Shown: piece by piece, positions 51,727 through 60,664 of the stretch
How positions within the stretch are numbered: the first letter of the stretch is position 1
Layout of the letters: the number at the start of each line of letters is the position of its first letter
From: Pelosinus baikalensis
GTDB taxonomy: Bacteria; Bacillota; Negativicutes; DSM-13327
Length of the DNA: 64,000 nucleotides
NCBI RefSeq assembly: GCF_020819555.1
Contig: NZ_JAJHJB010000005.1
Span: forward strand, 1-64,000
Direction: 5' to 3'
The notes under the pieces: generated by a model
Databases searched by the model: none
What the model was told of the DNA's origin: nothing
The model's input: only the letters and a program-made list of their open reading frames with translations
Made by a program: the position numbers and the translations under genes

Positions 51727-53409
51727 ATAAGAAATAGCCTTAGTATACGATTTATGTTGAGTATAGCTGCTGTGGTAACAGTGTTGATGACAATAAATTT
51801 ATTATGGAATATTCATCAATACAGCATACAAGCTGAGGAAGAAATGCGTGAGAAAGCAGCAGTGGTCGCCAGACAGCTTATTGCTACTCGCTCTGTTATT
51901 GCTCTCAGGCAAGATAACATCAATTCGGATTCACAGGGACATTATGAATTTAAACATCTAAACCCTGCGGCAGTGGGGAAGGAGGTTGGTGATTTTTTCA
52001 ATCAATCTTCCGGTTATAAAATTAAACAAACTCGTTTTTCTGTACGTGCTCCAGAAAATACTCCTGATAGTTTTGAAATTGAAAAGATGAAAGTATTGGC
52101 CGCCAATTCTGATCTTCCAGCAGTGTGGGGATATGATGTGCATGGTGGGGAAAAAGTTTTTCGCTACTTTTCTCCTTTATATTATGATGAAAGCTGCATG
52201 CCTTGCCATGGTAAGCCAGCAGGTGGCAAGGATATATCAGGAAATCTGAAAGAGGGCTTTACGGCGGGGGATTTTGCTGGAGCTATTAGTATTATCGTTC
52301 CTATGACTACTTACGAAACAAATCAGAGAAGCTATATCATGAATCAATTATTGTTTATTGTGTTTATGGTTTTAGCCATCATTGGACTGATTTATATTTT
52401 AATGGAGCACATTGTGATTATGCCAATCCAAGAACTTACTGCGAAGGTGACATCTATAGGAGATGGACAATTGGAAACGAAATTGGTTGATATTCATACT
52501 TATGATGAAATGAAATCTTTTGTGGAAGCTTTTAATACCATGGCAGATAAAATCCAGCATTTTTATAGTGAATTAGAGCAAAAGGTTAACGAACGCACTC
52601 ATCTGCTGCAAGAAGCGAATGTACAGCTGCTTGAACAAGGAGCTGCACTGCGGGCTATGAATGACAAGCTCAGTCAAGCGGATCAACTCAAGTCAGAATT
52701 TTTAGCGGTGATGAGCCATGAACTACGAACGCCTTTGACAGCCATTATTGCTTTTAGTGAAATATTATTATATGAAGAAAATTTGAGTAGTCAGCAACGG
52801 GACTATCTGGAGGATATCTTTGAAAGTTCACATCAACTGCTAAGTCAGATCAATGATATTTTGGATATATCTAAAATTGAGGCTGGTTTAATCATGTTAG
52901 ACATGCAGCCTACAGATATTAGAGAGATTGTTGATAATATTGCTCGCATTATCTCACCATTACTGCTAAAAAAGAATCTTCAGTTTCATAGCAATATTAG
53001 TTCCGCAGTACCGATGATCATGGCTGATTATGACAAAGTAAGTCATATTATCAAAAATCTGATTGGTAATGCCGTGAAGTTCACCCCTTCCAACGGCTCA
53101 ATTAGCATCGAGGCGGAGGTCATTCATCAGAAGCAGGAGCCGTATCTAAAGATAGCTGTGAAGGATACGGGTATTGGTATTCGCGAGGAAGAACAAAGCT
53201 CTATTTTTGAAAAATTTAAACAAGCTGGCAGTCCTAGTGAAAGGGAATATATGGGGAGTGGATTGGGCCTTGCTTTAGCCCATAATTTTGTTCAACTGCA
53301 TGGGGGACAAATCAAAGTGGAGAGTAAAGTTGGTAAAGGGAGCATTTTTACATTTACTTTGCCGATTGTTGGAACGGGAGGTTACATATGTTCAAAGAAA
53401 AAATTTTAA
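51727..53409 (+). CDS. Sensor histidine kinase with c-type heme-binding domain
   Basis: An N-terminal helix, an extracytoplasmic Tll0287-like (DUF3365) domain with one CXXCH (ESCMPCHGKPAGG, Cys 157-His 161), a second helix, a HAMP domain, HisKA (VMSHELRTPLTAI, His331) and HATPase (GNAVKFT, DTGIGI, GSGLGLALAHNF). The earliest ATG is 51754, which would begin inside the first helix without a ribosome binding site. GAGGTG (51713-51718) points to an ATA at 51727, adding RNSLSIRF. It should sense redox state or a small ligand through its heme. It overlaps the response regulator gene by 22 nt. Confidence 0.9.
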   Translation: MRNSLSIRFMLSIAAVVTVLMTINLLWNIHQYSIQAEEEMREKAAVVARQLIATRSVIALRQDNINSDSQGHYEFKHLNPAAVGKEVGDFFNQSSGYKIKQTRFSVRAPENTPDSFEIEKMKVLAANSDLPAVWGYDVHGGEKVFRYFSPLYYDESCMPCHGKPAGGKDISGNLKEGFTAGDFAGAISIIVPMTTYETNQRSYIMNQLLFIVFMVLAIIGLIYILMEHIVIMPIQELTAKVTSIGDGQLETKLVDIHTYDEMKSFVEAFNTMADKIQHFYSELEQKVNERTHLLQEANVQLLEQGAALRAMNDKLSQADQLKSEFLAVMSHELRTPLTAIIAFSEILLYEENLSSQQRDYLEDIFESSHQLLSQINDILDISKIEAGLIMLDMQPTDIREIVDNIARIISPLLLKKNLQFHSNISSAVPMIMADYDKVSHIIKNLIGNAVKFTPSNGSISIEAEVIHQKQEPYLKIAVKDTGIGIREEEQSSIFEKFKQAGSPSEREYMGSGLGLALAHNFVQLHGGQIKVESKVGKGSIFTFTLPIVGTGGYICSKKKF

Positions 53410-54074
53410 TTGTGGATGATGACGATAAAATACTAAAAATTCTTAAGCATTGTTTTGAAAGGGAAGACTACATGGTTGTGATGGCTATGGATGGTGAGGA
53501 GGCATTAGCCGTGGCGAAACGAGAACAACCTGATTTAGTGGTGCTTGATTTAATGCTGCCAAAGATTAATGGCTTGGATGTAAGTAGTATCTTGATCGCG
53601 GAGTATGATATGTCTGTCGTTATTTTATCTGCAAAAGGCGATGAATTAGATCGTATTGCAGGTTTTAGAATGGGTGTTGACGATTATATTGCAAAGCCTT
53701 TTAGCCCAACGGAGTTGGTATTGCGGGTACAAGCGGTACTGCGCCGGGCAAAAGGGAAAAAGCAAGAGAAGAATGAAAGAATCCTGTCTGGCAATTTACG
53801 AATTGATAGTAAGACTAGGTCGGTAAACATTGATTCAGAAATCGTAGAGTTAACTACGAAAGAATTTGAACTGCTATGGCTTTTAGCCAGTAACCCTAAG
53901 CAAGTTTTTACCAGAAAACAATTGCTTAATAAAATCTGGCATAGCGATTACCATGGTGACGAGAACACCGTTACGGTTCATATGCGGCGCTTACGAGAAA
54001 AAATTGAGCCAGATCCATCTAAACCTCTTTATATTAAAACCGTATGGGGCGTAGGGTATAAATTTCAAATGTAA
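53388..54074 (+). CDS. OmpR-family response regulator
   Basis: The 228-residue protein has a receiver domain (phospho-acceptor D54 in VVLDLMLPK, acidic pair in IVDDDDK, Lys in DDYIAKPF) and a winged-helix DNA-binding domain (ELTTKEFELLWLLASNPKQV cited in part, RRLREKIEPDP, VWGVGYKF). GGGAGG precedes the ATG, inside the kinase gene, so the pair is translationally coupled. Five phased GTAA repeats start at its stop codon and are its most likely binding site, placing ccm and nrf under its control. Confidence 0.94.
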   Translation: MFKEKILIVDDDDKILKILKHCFEREDYMVVMAMDGEEALAVAKREQPDLVVLDLMLPKINGLDVSSILIAEYDMSVVILSAKGDELDRIAGFRMGVDDYIAKPFSPTELVLRVQAVLRRAKGKKQEKNERILSGNLRIDSKTRSVNIDSEIVELTTKEFELLWLLASNPKQVFTRKQLLNKIWHSDYHGDENTVTVHMRRLREKIEPDPSKPLYIKTVWGVGYKFQM

Positions 54075-54124
54075 TCATTTTGTAATAGTTTTGTAAGCTG
54101 GATGTAAGTAACTTGTAGTATGAT
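54071..54124 (+). promoter_or_regulatory. Five 11-bp-phased GTAA repeats and -10 box upstream of ccmA
   Basis: GTAA occurs at 54071, 54082, 54093 and 54104, and GTAG at 54115, an exact 11-bp period. OmpR/PhoP-type regulators bind such direct repeats (TGTAA is the complement of the TTACA of PhoP boxes). TATGAT at 54119-54124 fits a -10 element, but there is no -35 hexamer 17 bp upstream; the repeats occupy that place, as in activator-dependent promoters. Confidence 0.72.
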
Positions 54125-54192
54125 AAAAGTGTAACTCCCTACACAACATTTTTGTTGCATTTATTTTTTTAGAAGGTAGGAGGGGCATAGCC

Positions 54193-54819
54193 ATGTATCG
54201 AGATATCAGTGTGAAACTTGTGGATGTCAGCAAGAGTATCGGCACACGGGTTTTATTTACGGGAATTAATCTTGTAGTGAATGCAGGACAGTGCCTAGTC
54301 ATTACAGGACCTAACGGTTCAGGCAAATCAACCTTGCTAAAAATAATTGCAGGTCTTAATCAGCCAACGACAGGTGCGATACAGATTATAAGTAACAATA
54401 AGCAATTCGATGCAGAAGAACGGCGCGCGTGCTTGGGACTCATATCTCCTGAAATTATATTGTATGCTGATTTGACAGGCCGTGAAAATATATTGTTTTT
54501 TACTCGCTTGCGTAAAATACGATGCAATGAACATCAGATAGAGGGATATTGCCAAAAAGTTGGTTTAGCAGTCGATAAGGATCAATTAGTACGTACCTAT
54601 TCTACAGGAATGCGGCAGCGTTTAAAATTTGCTCTTATGCTAGCGATACAGCCGTTGCTGTGGCTGTTAGATGAACCCTCTTCCAATTTAGATGCTGATG
54701 GAAAGAGGCTCATAGCCCAAATGATTAGCAATGGACTCGAACAGAATGCGGCAATCATTATTGCTACAAATGAGCCATGGGAGGCGGAACATGCCGACTA
54801 TAAGATTGAACTTGCTTAA
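54193..54819 (+). CDS. ccmA: Cytochrome c maturation ABC ATPase CcmA
   Basis: The 208-residue ATPase has Walker A GPNGSGKSTLL, signature region YSTGMRQRLKFA and Walker B LLWLLDEPSSNLDA. With CcmB and CcmC it drives release of heme-loaded CcmE in system I cytochrome c maturation at the inner membrane. GGAGGGG precedes the ATG. It opens the ccm-nrf operon and overlaps ccmB by 29 nt. Confidence 0.92.
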   Translation: MYRDISVKLVDVSKSIGTRVLFTGINLVVNAGQCLVITGPNGSGKSTLLKIIAGLNQPTTGAIQIISNNKQFDAEERRACLGLISPEIILYADLTGRENILFFTRLRKIRCNEHQIEGYCQKVGLAVDKDQLVRTYSTGMRQRLKFALMLAIQPLLWLLDEPSSNLDADGKRLIAQMISNGLEQNAAIIIATNEPWEAEHADYKIELA

Positions 54820-55468
54820 TTGCATTTGGGCAATCATGATGAAAGACGGATTATGTGAGTTTAGAACCCGTTATGCTGTTAGCGCATTGTTTATGTTTGC
54901 TTTAACATCCTTAGCCAGCATTAGTATGTCAATTGGTGCAGCAAGTTTACCTGCGGATCTTACAGCGGCTTTATTGTGGGTACTATTGTTTTTTTGTGCT
55001 ATGGCTGGATTATCTAGAGTTTTTGTTCAAGAAGAGGAGTCGGGCACTATCATAGCGCTGCAGATTTATGGGTCAGGGCAAGCTGTACTATTTGGTAAGT
55101 TATTGTTTAATATTATTATGTTATTGGCTCTGACGATGCTGATCATTCCATTATTTATCATTTTTCTGAATGTAGATATTTATCATTGGCCGATATTTAT
55201 TGTGGCCTTGATTCTTGGCGATATAGGTATTGCAGCTGCCAGCACGATTACTGCCGCTATGGTAGCCAAGACCCAGGGGAAAAATGCATTATTTACGGTA
55301 TTGACATTTCCCATATTATTGCCCCAATTTTTAAGTAGTATTAGTGCTACAGCTAAGATTTTGATGAATGTTAAGCCCGATATATCTGACATCCTGTTTA
55401 TGGCAGCCTATAATGTGGTACTGATGATTGCATCATCCATATTATTCGATTATCTTTGGTACGACTGA
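54791..55468 (+). CDS. ccmB: Heme exporter-type permease CcmB
   Basis: The start is ATG 54791 with GGAGG 7 nt upstream inside ccmA; an earlier in-frame ATG (54731) is unlikely. The 225-residue protein has six hydrophobic helices and the family pattern (KDGLCEFRTRYAVSALFMFA, FVQEEESGTIIAL, GDIGIAAASTITAAM). It is the membrane partner of CcmA. Confidence 0.92.
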   Translation: MPTIRLNLLNCIWAIMMKDGLCEFRTRYAVSALFMFALTSLASISMSIGAASLPADLTAALLWVLLFFCAMAGLSRVFVQEEESGTIIALQIYGSGQAVLFGKLLFNIIMLLALTMLIIPLFIIFLNVDIYHWPIFIVALILGDIGIAAASTITAAMVAKTQGKNALFTVLTFPILLPQFLSSISATAKILMNVKPDISDILFMAAYNVVLMIASSILFDYLWYD

Positions 55469-55487
55469 TTTTGGGGGGGGATTGTAA

Positions 55488-56114
55488 TTGAAGCTCATCT
55501 TGCTTTTATGGACTATGGGAGTGATATATGCTGTATTGTACATCGTGCCCCCGGCAGAAGGATTGGGTGAATTGGTGAGAATTGCTTTTTTCCATATACC
55601 CGTTGCCTGGGTATCGGTTTTAGCTTTTTTATTGTCGGCTGGCTGGTCTGTACAATATCTGCGTACACGAGATATACAATATGACTGGAAAAGTTCAGCA
55701 GCCGCTAGTTTAGGATTACTGTTTTGTCTATTGGCAACTATAAGCGGTGCCGTTTTTGCAAAACTCACTTGGGGTGCTTATTGGAATTGGGACCCGCGGC
55801 AAACATCTATTTTTATTTTGCTGCTCATTTATGGAGCTTATTTAGTATTACGATCCTCCATTCAAGAAGAGAAAGAGCGAGCCAGAATATCTGCTGTTTA
55901 TGCTTTACTCTCTTTTTTAACGGTACCATTCTTAGTTTTTATTATTCCACGTTTTTATTTCTCATTGCATCCTGAACCGGTGATTAATAGTGCTGGTAAG
56001 TTAGAAATGGATAGGATCATGATCTATGTACTTCTAGCGGCTGTTGGGGCGTGTACAGTACTATTTTGGCAGTGCTTTAACTATATGGTACACAACAAAC
56101 AAAAATCAGCGTAA
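55488..56114 (+). CDS. ccmC: Heme-handling membrane protein CcmC
   Basis: The start is TTG 55488 with GGGGGGG upstream. The 208-residue protein has six transmembrane helices and the tryptophan-rich WWD motif WGAYWNWDPRQT (95-106), which binds heme for transfer to CcmE. Conserved His in FFHIPVAW and in FSLHPEPV are the probable axial ligands. It lies between ccmB and ccmE. Confidence 0.93.
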   Translation: MKLILLLWTMGVIYAVLYIVPPAEGLGELVRIAFFHIPVAWVSVLAFLLSAGWSVQYLRTRDIQYDWKSSAAASLGLLFCLLATISGAVFAKLTWGAYWNWDPRQTSIFILLLIYGAYLVLRSSIQEEKERARISAVYALLSFLTVPFLVFIIPRFYFSLHPEPVINSAGKLEMDRIMIYVLLAAVGACTVLFWQCFNYMVHNKQKSA

Positions 56115-56187
56115 GAGTGGATCGCATCATGGGTATTCTCTCGGAAAAGCTTTCTCCAGAGAATACTATGGGATAAGGAGGAAACCC

Positions 56188-56568
56188 ATGAAAAAACGAC
56201 ATGGAATTGGTATCGGCATTATTGCTCTATTCATTATTTTTAGTGCTGTCAGTTTTAAAAGTTCCCTAACGCCATACGTTACTTTTGCTAAGGCCAAAAC
56301 GATGAGCGGCAGTGTGCAGGTGCGTGGAGTATTAATTTCAGAACGTGTGATCATGACAGAGGACAAAAAAGCTATAACTTTTAAGCTGCAAGATGAGAAC
56401 GGACAAGAAGCGTTGATTGTATATAAGGGAACTAAGCCGGATGGGATAGAAGAGGCGACTAGTATTGTGGCTATTGGGAAATATCAGAATGATCAGTTTA
56501 TTGCTGAAAAATTATTAGTAAAATGCCCTTCTAAATATCAGTCTGTGCAAGGGAGTGTGAATAAGTAA
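56188..56568 (+). CDS. ccmE: Heme chaperone CcmE, Cys (CXXXY) type
   Basis: The start is ATG 56188 with AAGGAGG upstream; a longer frame from 56044 overlaps ccmC and lacks a signal. The 126-residue protein has an N-terminal membrane anchor (GIGIGIIALFIIFSAVSF) and an OB-fold (VQVRGVLI...ITFKLQD...IVAIGKY). The heme-binding site reads LLVKCPSKYQ, so the usual HXXXY is replaced by C113-x3-Y117, as in the CcmE of Desulfovibrio and some archaea. A 9-bp hairpin (56133-56141/56158-56166) precedes its ribosome binding site. Confidence 0.9.
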   Translation: MKKRHGIGIGIIALFIIFSAVSFKSSLTPYVTFAKAKTMSGSVQVRGVLISERVIMTEDKKAITFKLQDENGQEALIVYKGTKPDGIEEATSIVAIGKYQNDQFIAEKLLVKCPSKYQSVQGSVNK

Positions 56569-58784
56569 TGGTTGGCTATGTTTCTATCGTTTTTGCTTTG
56601 CTTGTTACCTGTATAGCAGCATTTTCCTATTTCAATGTGCATCTGTCGACTGTTACACGGCGCTCAGGAAAGGGAAGGGCTGCCAACGTTGGATTACAGT
56701 GTTACCGTTTGTCTGCAATATTAGCTGGGATTGCAGCAGGCTATTTACTATATCTAATCTTAGATAATCGCTTTGATTATGCTTATGTTTTTAGTTATTC
56801 GTCTCGCGAGTTGGCCTTTATGTATAAGCTGTCCGCATTTTGGGCGGGGCAGCAAGGTTCATTTATGCTGTGGTTGGTATTTCATGTGATATTTGGATTG
56901 CTACTATCTCGAAAGAACGGCACGCCTCCTGGTGTTATGGCCGTTTATAGCGTGCTGCAGGCTATATTGCTGATTGTTTTGTTGGCAAAAGGACCTTTTA
57001 TGCTGCTGGCACAACCTCAACTGGACGGGGTGGGACTTAACCCTTTGTTACAAGATTTTTGGATGATTATTCATCCGCCAATTATCTTCTTGGGGTATGC
57101 TGGTCTGGCTGTGCCCTTTGCTTACGCTCTAGAAGGACTTTTTTCTAACAATCATAAAACGTGGATGACAGCAGTATTGCCTTGGGCTTTGTTTTCATGG
57201 TGTGCTTTGGGAGCGGGTGTTTTTATTGGGGGTTTTTGGGCGTATAAAGTATTAGGTTGGGGAGGGTATTGGGCCTGGGATCCCGTGGAGAATTCCTCTC
57301 TCGTGCCGTGGTTGGTAGATGGAGCTTTGGTACATAGCTTATTCTGGGCAAGATTAAAATCAGCGGCTATTCGGTCTGCTTATTTTGCAAGTATTTTTAG
57401 CTTTGTAACCGTGCTATATGGAACATTTTTAACTCGCAGCGGAGTTTTAAGTGATTTTTCTACTCACTCTTTTGCTGATGAAGGGGTTGGGGGATTGCTG
57501 GCAGGGTTTGTGCTTCTTACTATATTTTTTGGCTTAACCTTGCTAATCATACGTTGGCCTGACTTGCCAGAAGGTGAATTATATACCAAGGTCAACAGCC
57601 GTGAATTTACATTGGGCTGCAGCGTACTGATTTTTAGTCTTATGGCGGTAATGGTTTTTATCGGGATGTCTACCCCCTTGGTTACGATGTTATTAGGAAA
57701 TCCGTCAAATGTGAGTGAAAGTTTTTATAATAACACGTCGCTGCCATTAGCAGCAGCTTTGGTTATGCTCCTTACGATCTCTCCTATGTTTAATAAAAAA
57801 CCTAATGAGGCTATTTCGTTAAAGAAGTACTGGTGGTTGGGAATTATCGGTTTGCTGTCATTGGTTTTGCCGCTTAAGCTGGGATTATACCAGCCTATGA
57901 TAGTAATAACGACCATTTTTTCCATTACGGCTTTGATTGCGAATGGTGTCATAGGTAGGGGAAATGAAAGCGCAGCATCATGGCCAGCAGCTATTACTCA
58001 TGCTGGATTAGCCGTTATGGTAATCGGTATTGTCGCCTCTTCTGCTGCCAATGAGTCGACGGTGACAACCTTAAATCTACAACAACCTAAACAAATCCTG
58101 GGGAGTGAAATTACATATATAGGTAAAGAAGAGGCGAACGACGGTAGTGGATTTTATCAAAATTTTATTGTCGGCCACCAGAAGATAGAGCCTTCTTTGG
58201 TACAGGCCTTTACTAAATACAATAAAGAAGGGCAGCCATCTGCTAGAGAGCCGGCTATTGACCGCAGATGGCTAGCGGATTTATATGTAGCCCCTGTCAT
58301 GAAGCATGAAGACCATACGGCTACAGAAATTCGATTGGCAACAGGAGAGGAAAGTCAGCAAAATGACGTAATCATTAAGTTTATTTCCTGGAAAATGATT
58401 ACAGGTACCACCGGACAGGAAATGAAAGTGCAAACCGTCTTTGAAGTGGTAAAAGAGGGAAGGACAGAAGCGATTCAGCCAGAGCTTGTGTATAAGAACG
58501 GAGTGGTTACTGGTGCTCCTGTAGTGGCTTTTGGTCAATATGAAATCGTCATTAATGGGGTTAATCCTAGGGATGGAAATATAAGCATTGGACTTTTGGA
58601 TAACGTTTCTATCAGTAAATCAGATAGTGTTGAAGTTGAAATCAGTAATAAGCCTTTAATCAATTTAGTATGGCTAGGAGCAATTTTGATTACCTTCGGC
58701 TGTGGCTGGGGAGCAATCAATCGCTTTTGGTTTTTTAAAAGAAAAATGGATGATAAGGAAAAGGGGTCAATGTCCTATTTCTAG
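56568..58784 (+). CDS. ccmF: Cytochrome c heme lyase subunit CcmF
   Basis: The start overlaps the ccmE stop by one base. At 738 residues it is longer than typical CcmF (about 650). It has about 15 transmembrane helices, the WWD motif WGGYWAWDPVENSSLVPWL (231-249) and the conserved FLTRSGVLSDFSTHSF and MIIHPPIIFLGY segments. Residues about 490-700 form a large extracytoplasmic domain before the last helix. It joins heme to apocytochrome CXXCH. CcmH, CcmG, CcmD and CcmI are not in this operon. Confidence 0.93.
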   Translation: MVGYVSIVFALLVTCIAAFSYFNVHLSTVTRRSGKGRAANVGLQCYRLSAILAGIAAGYLLYLILDNRFDYAYVFSYSSRELAFMYKLSAFWAGQQGSFMLWLVFHVIFGLLLSRKNGTPPGVMAVYSVLQAILLIVLLAKGPFMLLAQPQLDGVGLNPLLQDFWMIIHPPIIFLGYAGLAVPFAYALEGLFSNNHKTWMTAVLPWALFSWCALGAGVFIGGFWAYKVLGWGGYWAWDPVENSSLVPWLVDGALVHSLFWARLKSAAIRSAYFASIFSFVTVLYGTFLTRSGVLSDFSTHSFADEGVGGLLAGFVLLTIFFGLTLLIIRWPDLPEGELYTKVNSREFTLGCSVLIFSLMAVMVFIGMSTPLVTMLLGNPSNVSESFYNNTSLPLAAALVMLLTISPMFNKKPNEAISLKKYWWLGIIGLLSLVLPLKLGLYQPMIVITTIFSITALIANGVIGRGNESAASWPAAITHAGLAVMVIGIVASSAANESTVTTLNLQQPKQILGSEITYIGKEEANDGSGFYQNFIVGHQKIEPSLVQAFTKYNKEGQPSAREPAIDRRWLADLYVAPVMKHEDHTATEIRLATGEESQQNDVIIKFISWKMITGTTGQEMKVQTVFEVVKEGRTEAIQPELVYKNGVVTGAPVVAFGQYEIVINGVNPRDGNISIGLLDNVSISKSDSVEVEISNKPLINLVWLGAILITFGCGWGAINRFWFFKRKMDDKEKGSMSYF

Positions 58785-58845
58785 GACTACATAATTGACT
58801 TGTAAAAAAGTAGGGAAGAAAAACTATAAAATAGGAGGTGAGGGG

Positions 58846-59316
58846 TTGGATACTGGTCAGTTTTTAAACCGCAATGCTTTAAAGATTGCGCTGGTGGTTC
58901 TGGTTGTGGTGATGATAGGAATGGCAGCTGGAGGTGCTGGTTATGCTTATTCAGATAGTCCAGGGTTTTGTGGAAGTTGTCATTCAATGGAGGCAGTCCA
59001 TACAACATGGCAGGCATCGAATCACAAGCAGCTTAAGTGTACCGACTGTCATTTGCCGCAGCAGAATTTTGCAATTAAAATGATTACTAAAGCGCAGACC
59101 GGTATGAATGATACCTATCATGAAGTCTTGCGAGATTATCCCGCAACAATGAAGTTATCGCCTAAAGGCAAAGCTATCGTAGAAGACAATTGCATGCGCT
59201 GTCATCAATCTACAGTACAAAACACTGGTATGGGAGCTGGTGGAGAGGATTGTACGAAATGCCATCGCGGCTTAGTTCATGGCATGAAACAAGAGCAAAG
59301 GGGGAATAAAAGTTGA
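58846..59316 (+). CDS. nrfH: Tetraheme quinol dehydrogenase NrfH
   Basis: The start is TTG 58846 with AGGAGGTG upstream; the frame extends to 58795 but without a signal. The 156-residue protein has one N-terminal membrane helix (IALVVLVVVMIGMAAGG) and four CXXCH motifs (CGSCHSM with Met48 as the likely heme-1 ligand, CTDCH, CMRCH, CTKCH). It should take electrons from menaquinol and pass them to NrfA. The gene overlaps nrfA by 4 nt and follows ccmF closely. Confidence 0.94.
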   Translation: MDTGQFLNRNALKIALVVLVVVMIGMAAGGAGYAYSDSPGFCGSCHSMEAVHTTWQASNHKQLKCTDCHLPQQNFAIKMITKAQTGMNDTYHEVLRDYPATMKLSPKGKAIVEDNCMRCHQSTVQNTGMGAGGEDCTKCHRGLVHGMKQEQRGNKS

Positions 59317-60593
59317 GTAACATGCAAAAGACCTTAATTGCCTTGTTGGGTGTAGCAGTCATCTTTTTTGGTTTTGTTGCTGTACGTATTGGGGTTAAGC
59401 CAGCAGCAACAGTCAAAGCCTCACCCATCGCCGCAGGAGAATATGATGCAGCAGTATGGGGAAAAGTCTATCCCCTTCAATATGAAAGCTATCGAAAGAT
59501 GGCTGAAGTATCTCCTTCTCCTACAGGTTATGGAGGCAGTGTGAATGTGCAAAAATCAGATATGCAGCCAGAAATTTTCACAAACTTTAAAGGTATGCCT
59601 TTTAGTAAGGATTATACTGAGGATCGGGGTCATGTATATGCTGTAGAAGATTTACTTCATAGTAAACGGATTGGTCCCGCTAGTAAAGGTGCGTGCATCA
59701 CCTGTAAGACTCCCTATGTGGAACAATTTTATAAAGAATCAGGCTGGGGATATGCCAATAAACCTTTAGGGGAATTATTAGAAAGGAGTAAACATCCTGT
59801 TACTTGCGCCCAATGTCATGACTCAGAAACGATGAACTTACGTGTCATTAATCCAGCATTTATTGAAGCACAAGAACGGCGGGGTATCGATTTGAGTAAG
59901 GCAACAAGAGAAGAAATGCGCACGTATGTATGTGCTCAATGCCATTCTGAATATTATTTTGAGCCTGGTACCATGCGGGTAGTTTTCCCTTGGGATAAAG
60001 GCTTTAAGCCGGAGGAAATGTATGCTTATTATGCTGAAAAACCTAATAACTTCCTTCAGGATTGGGAGCATCCAGATTCTAAAGCACCAATGCTAAAAGC
60101 GCAGCATCCTGATTATGAAACATTCGCGAATGGTACTCATGGTAAGGCTGGGGTATCATGTGCCGATTGTCATATGCCGTATATGCGTAAAGATGGGCAG
60201 AAATATACATCCCATTTTATTACAAGCCCATTAAAGACTCTTGATGCCTCTTGTTCTCCATGTCACAGTCAAGGAACAGAATGGTTATCCGAAAGAGTTA
60301 AGACAATCCAAGACCAAACTTTTTTACTGCAGCATACTGCAGGCTTAAATGTAGCTAAAGCTCATGAAGCGATACGAAAAGCTGGTGATACGCCAAATGT
60401 CAATCAGGCTGAAATTGCCAAAGCTAGAGAATTGGTGCGTAAAGCCCAGTGGATGTGGGATATTGTGTCAGCTGAAAATAGTATGGGCTTTCATAATACC
60501 GATCAGACGATGACGACTCTTGGTCAAGCTAATGAATTAGCTCATCAGGCTATTGAATCAGCCAATTTGGCAGCAGGGATCAATGTGCTATAA
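59313..60593 (+). CDS. nrfA: Ammonia-forming cytochrome c nitrite reductase NrfA
   Basis: Reduces nitrite to ammonium with six electrons on the outer face of the membrane. The start is TTG 59313 with GGGGGA upstream, overlapping the nrfH stop. The 426-residue protein has a signal anchor and five heme sites: the catalytic CXXCK (CITCK, 128-132) and CAQCH (165-169), CAQCH (207-211), CADCH (283-287) and CSPCH (314-318). The distal His and Tyr regions are present. Requirement for c-type heme explains the fused operon with ccm. A strong terminator follows. Confidence 0.96.
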   Translation: MSNMQKTLIALLGVAVIFFGFVAVRIGVKPAATVKASPIAAGEYDAAVWGKVYPLQYESYRKMAEVSPSPTGYGGSVNVQKSDMQPEIFTNFKGMPFSKDYTEDRGHVYAVEDLLHSKRIGPASKGACITCKTPYVEQFYKESGWGYANKPLGELLERSKHPVTCAQCHDSETMNLRVINPAFIEAQERRGIDLSKATREEMRTYVCAQCHSEYYFEPGTMRVVFPWDKGFKPEEMYAYYAEKPNNFLQDWEHPDSKAPMLKAQHPDYETFANGTHGKAGVSCADCHMPYMRKDGQKYTSHFITSPLKTLDASCSPCHSQGTEWLSERVKTIQDQTFLLQHTAGLNVAKAHEAIRKAGDTPNVNQAEIAKARELVRKAQWMWDIVSAENSMGFHNTDQTMTTLGQANELAHQAIESANLAAGINVL

Positions 60594-60599
60594 ATAAGA

Positions 60600-60650
60600 A
60601 AAAGGTTAGGGGAGACCTCCGGTTTGGTGGTCTCTCCTAACCTTTTTTTG
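60600..60650. terminator. Terminator of the ccm-nrf operon
   Basis: GGTTAGGGGAGACC / GGTCTCTCCTAACC with an 11-nt loop and T7; A/T flanks let it also stop the convergent hydG. Confidence 0.93.
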
Positions 60651-60664
60651 AAAATGGTCGTGAT

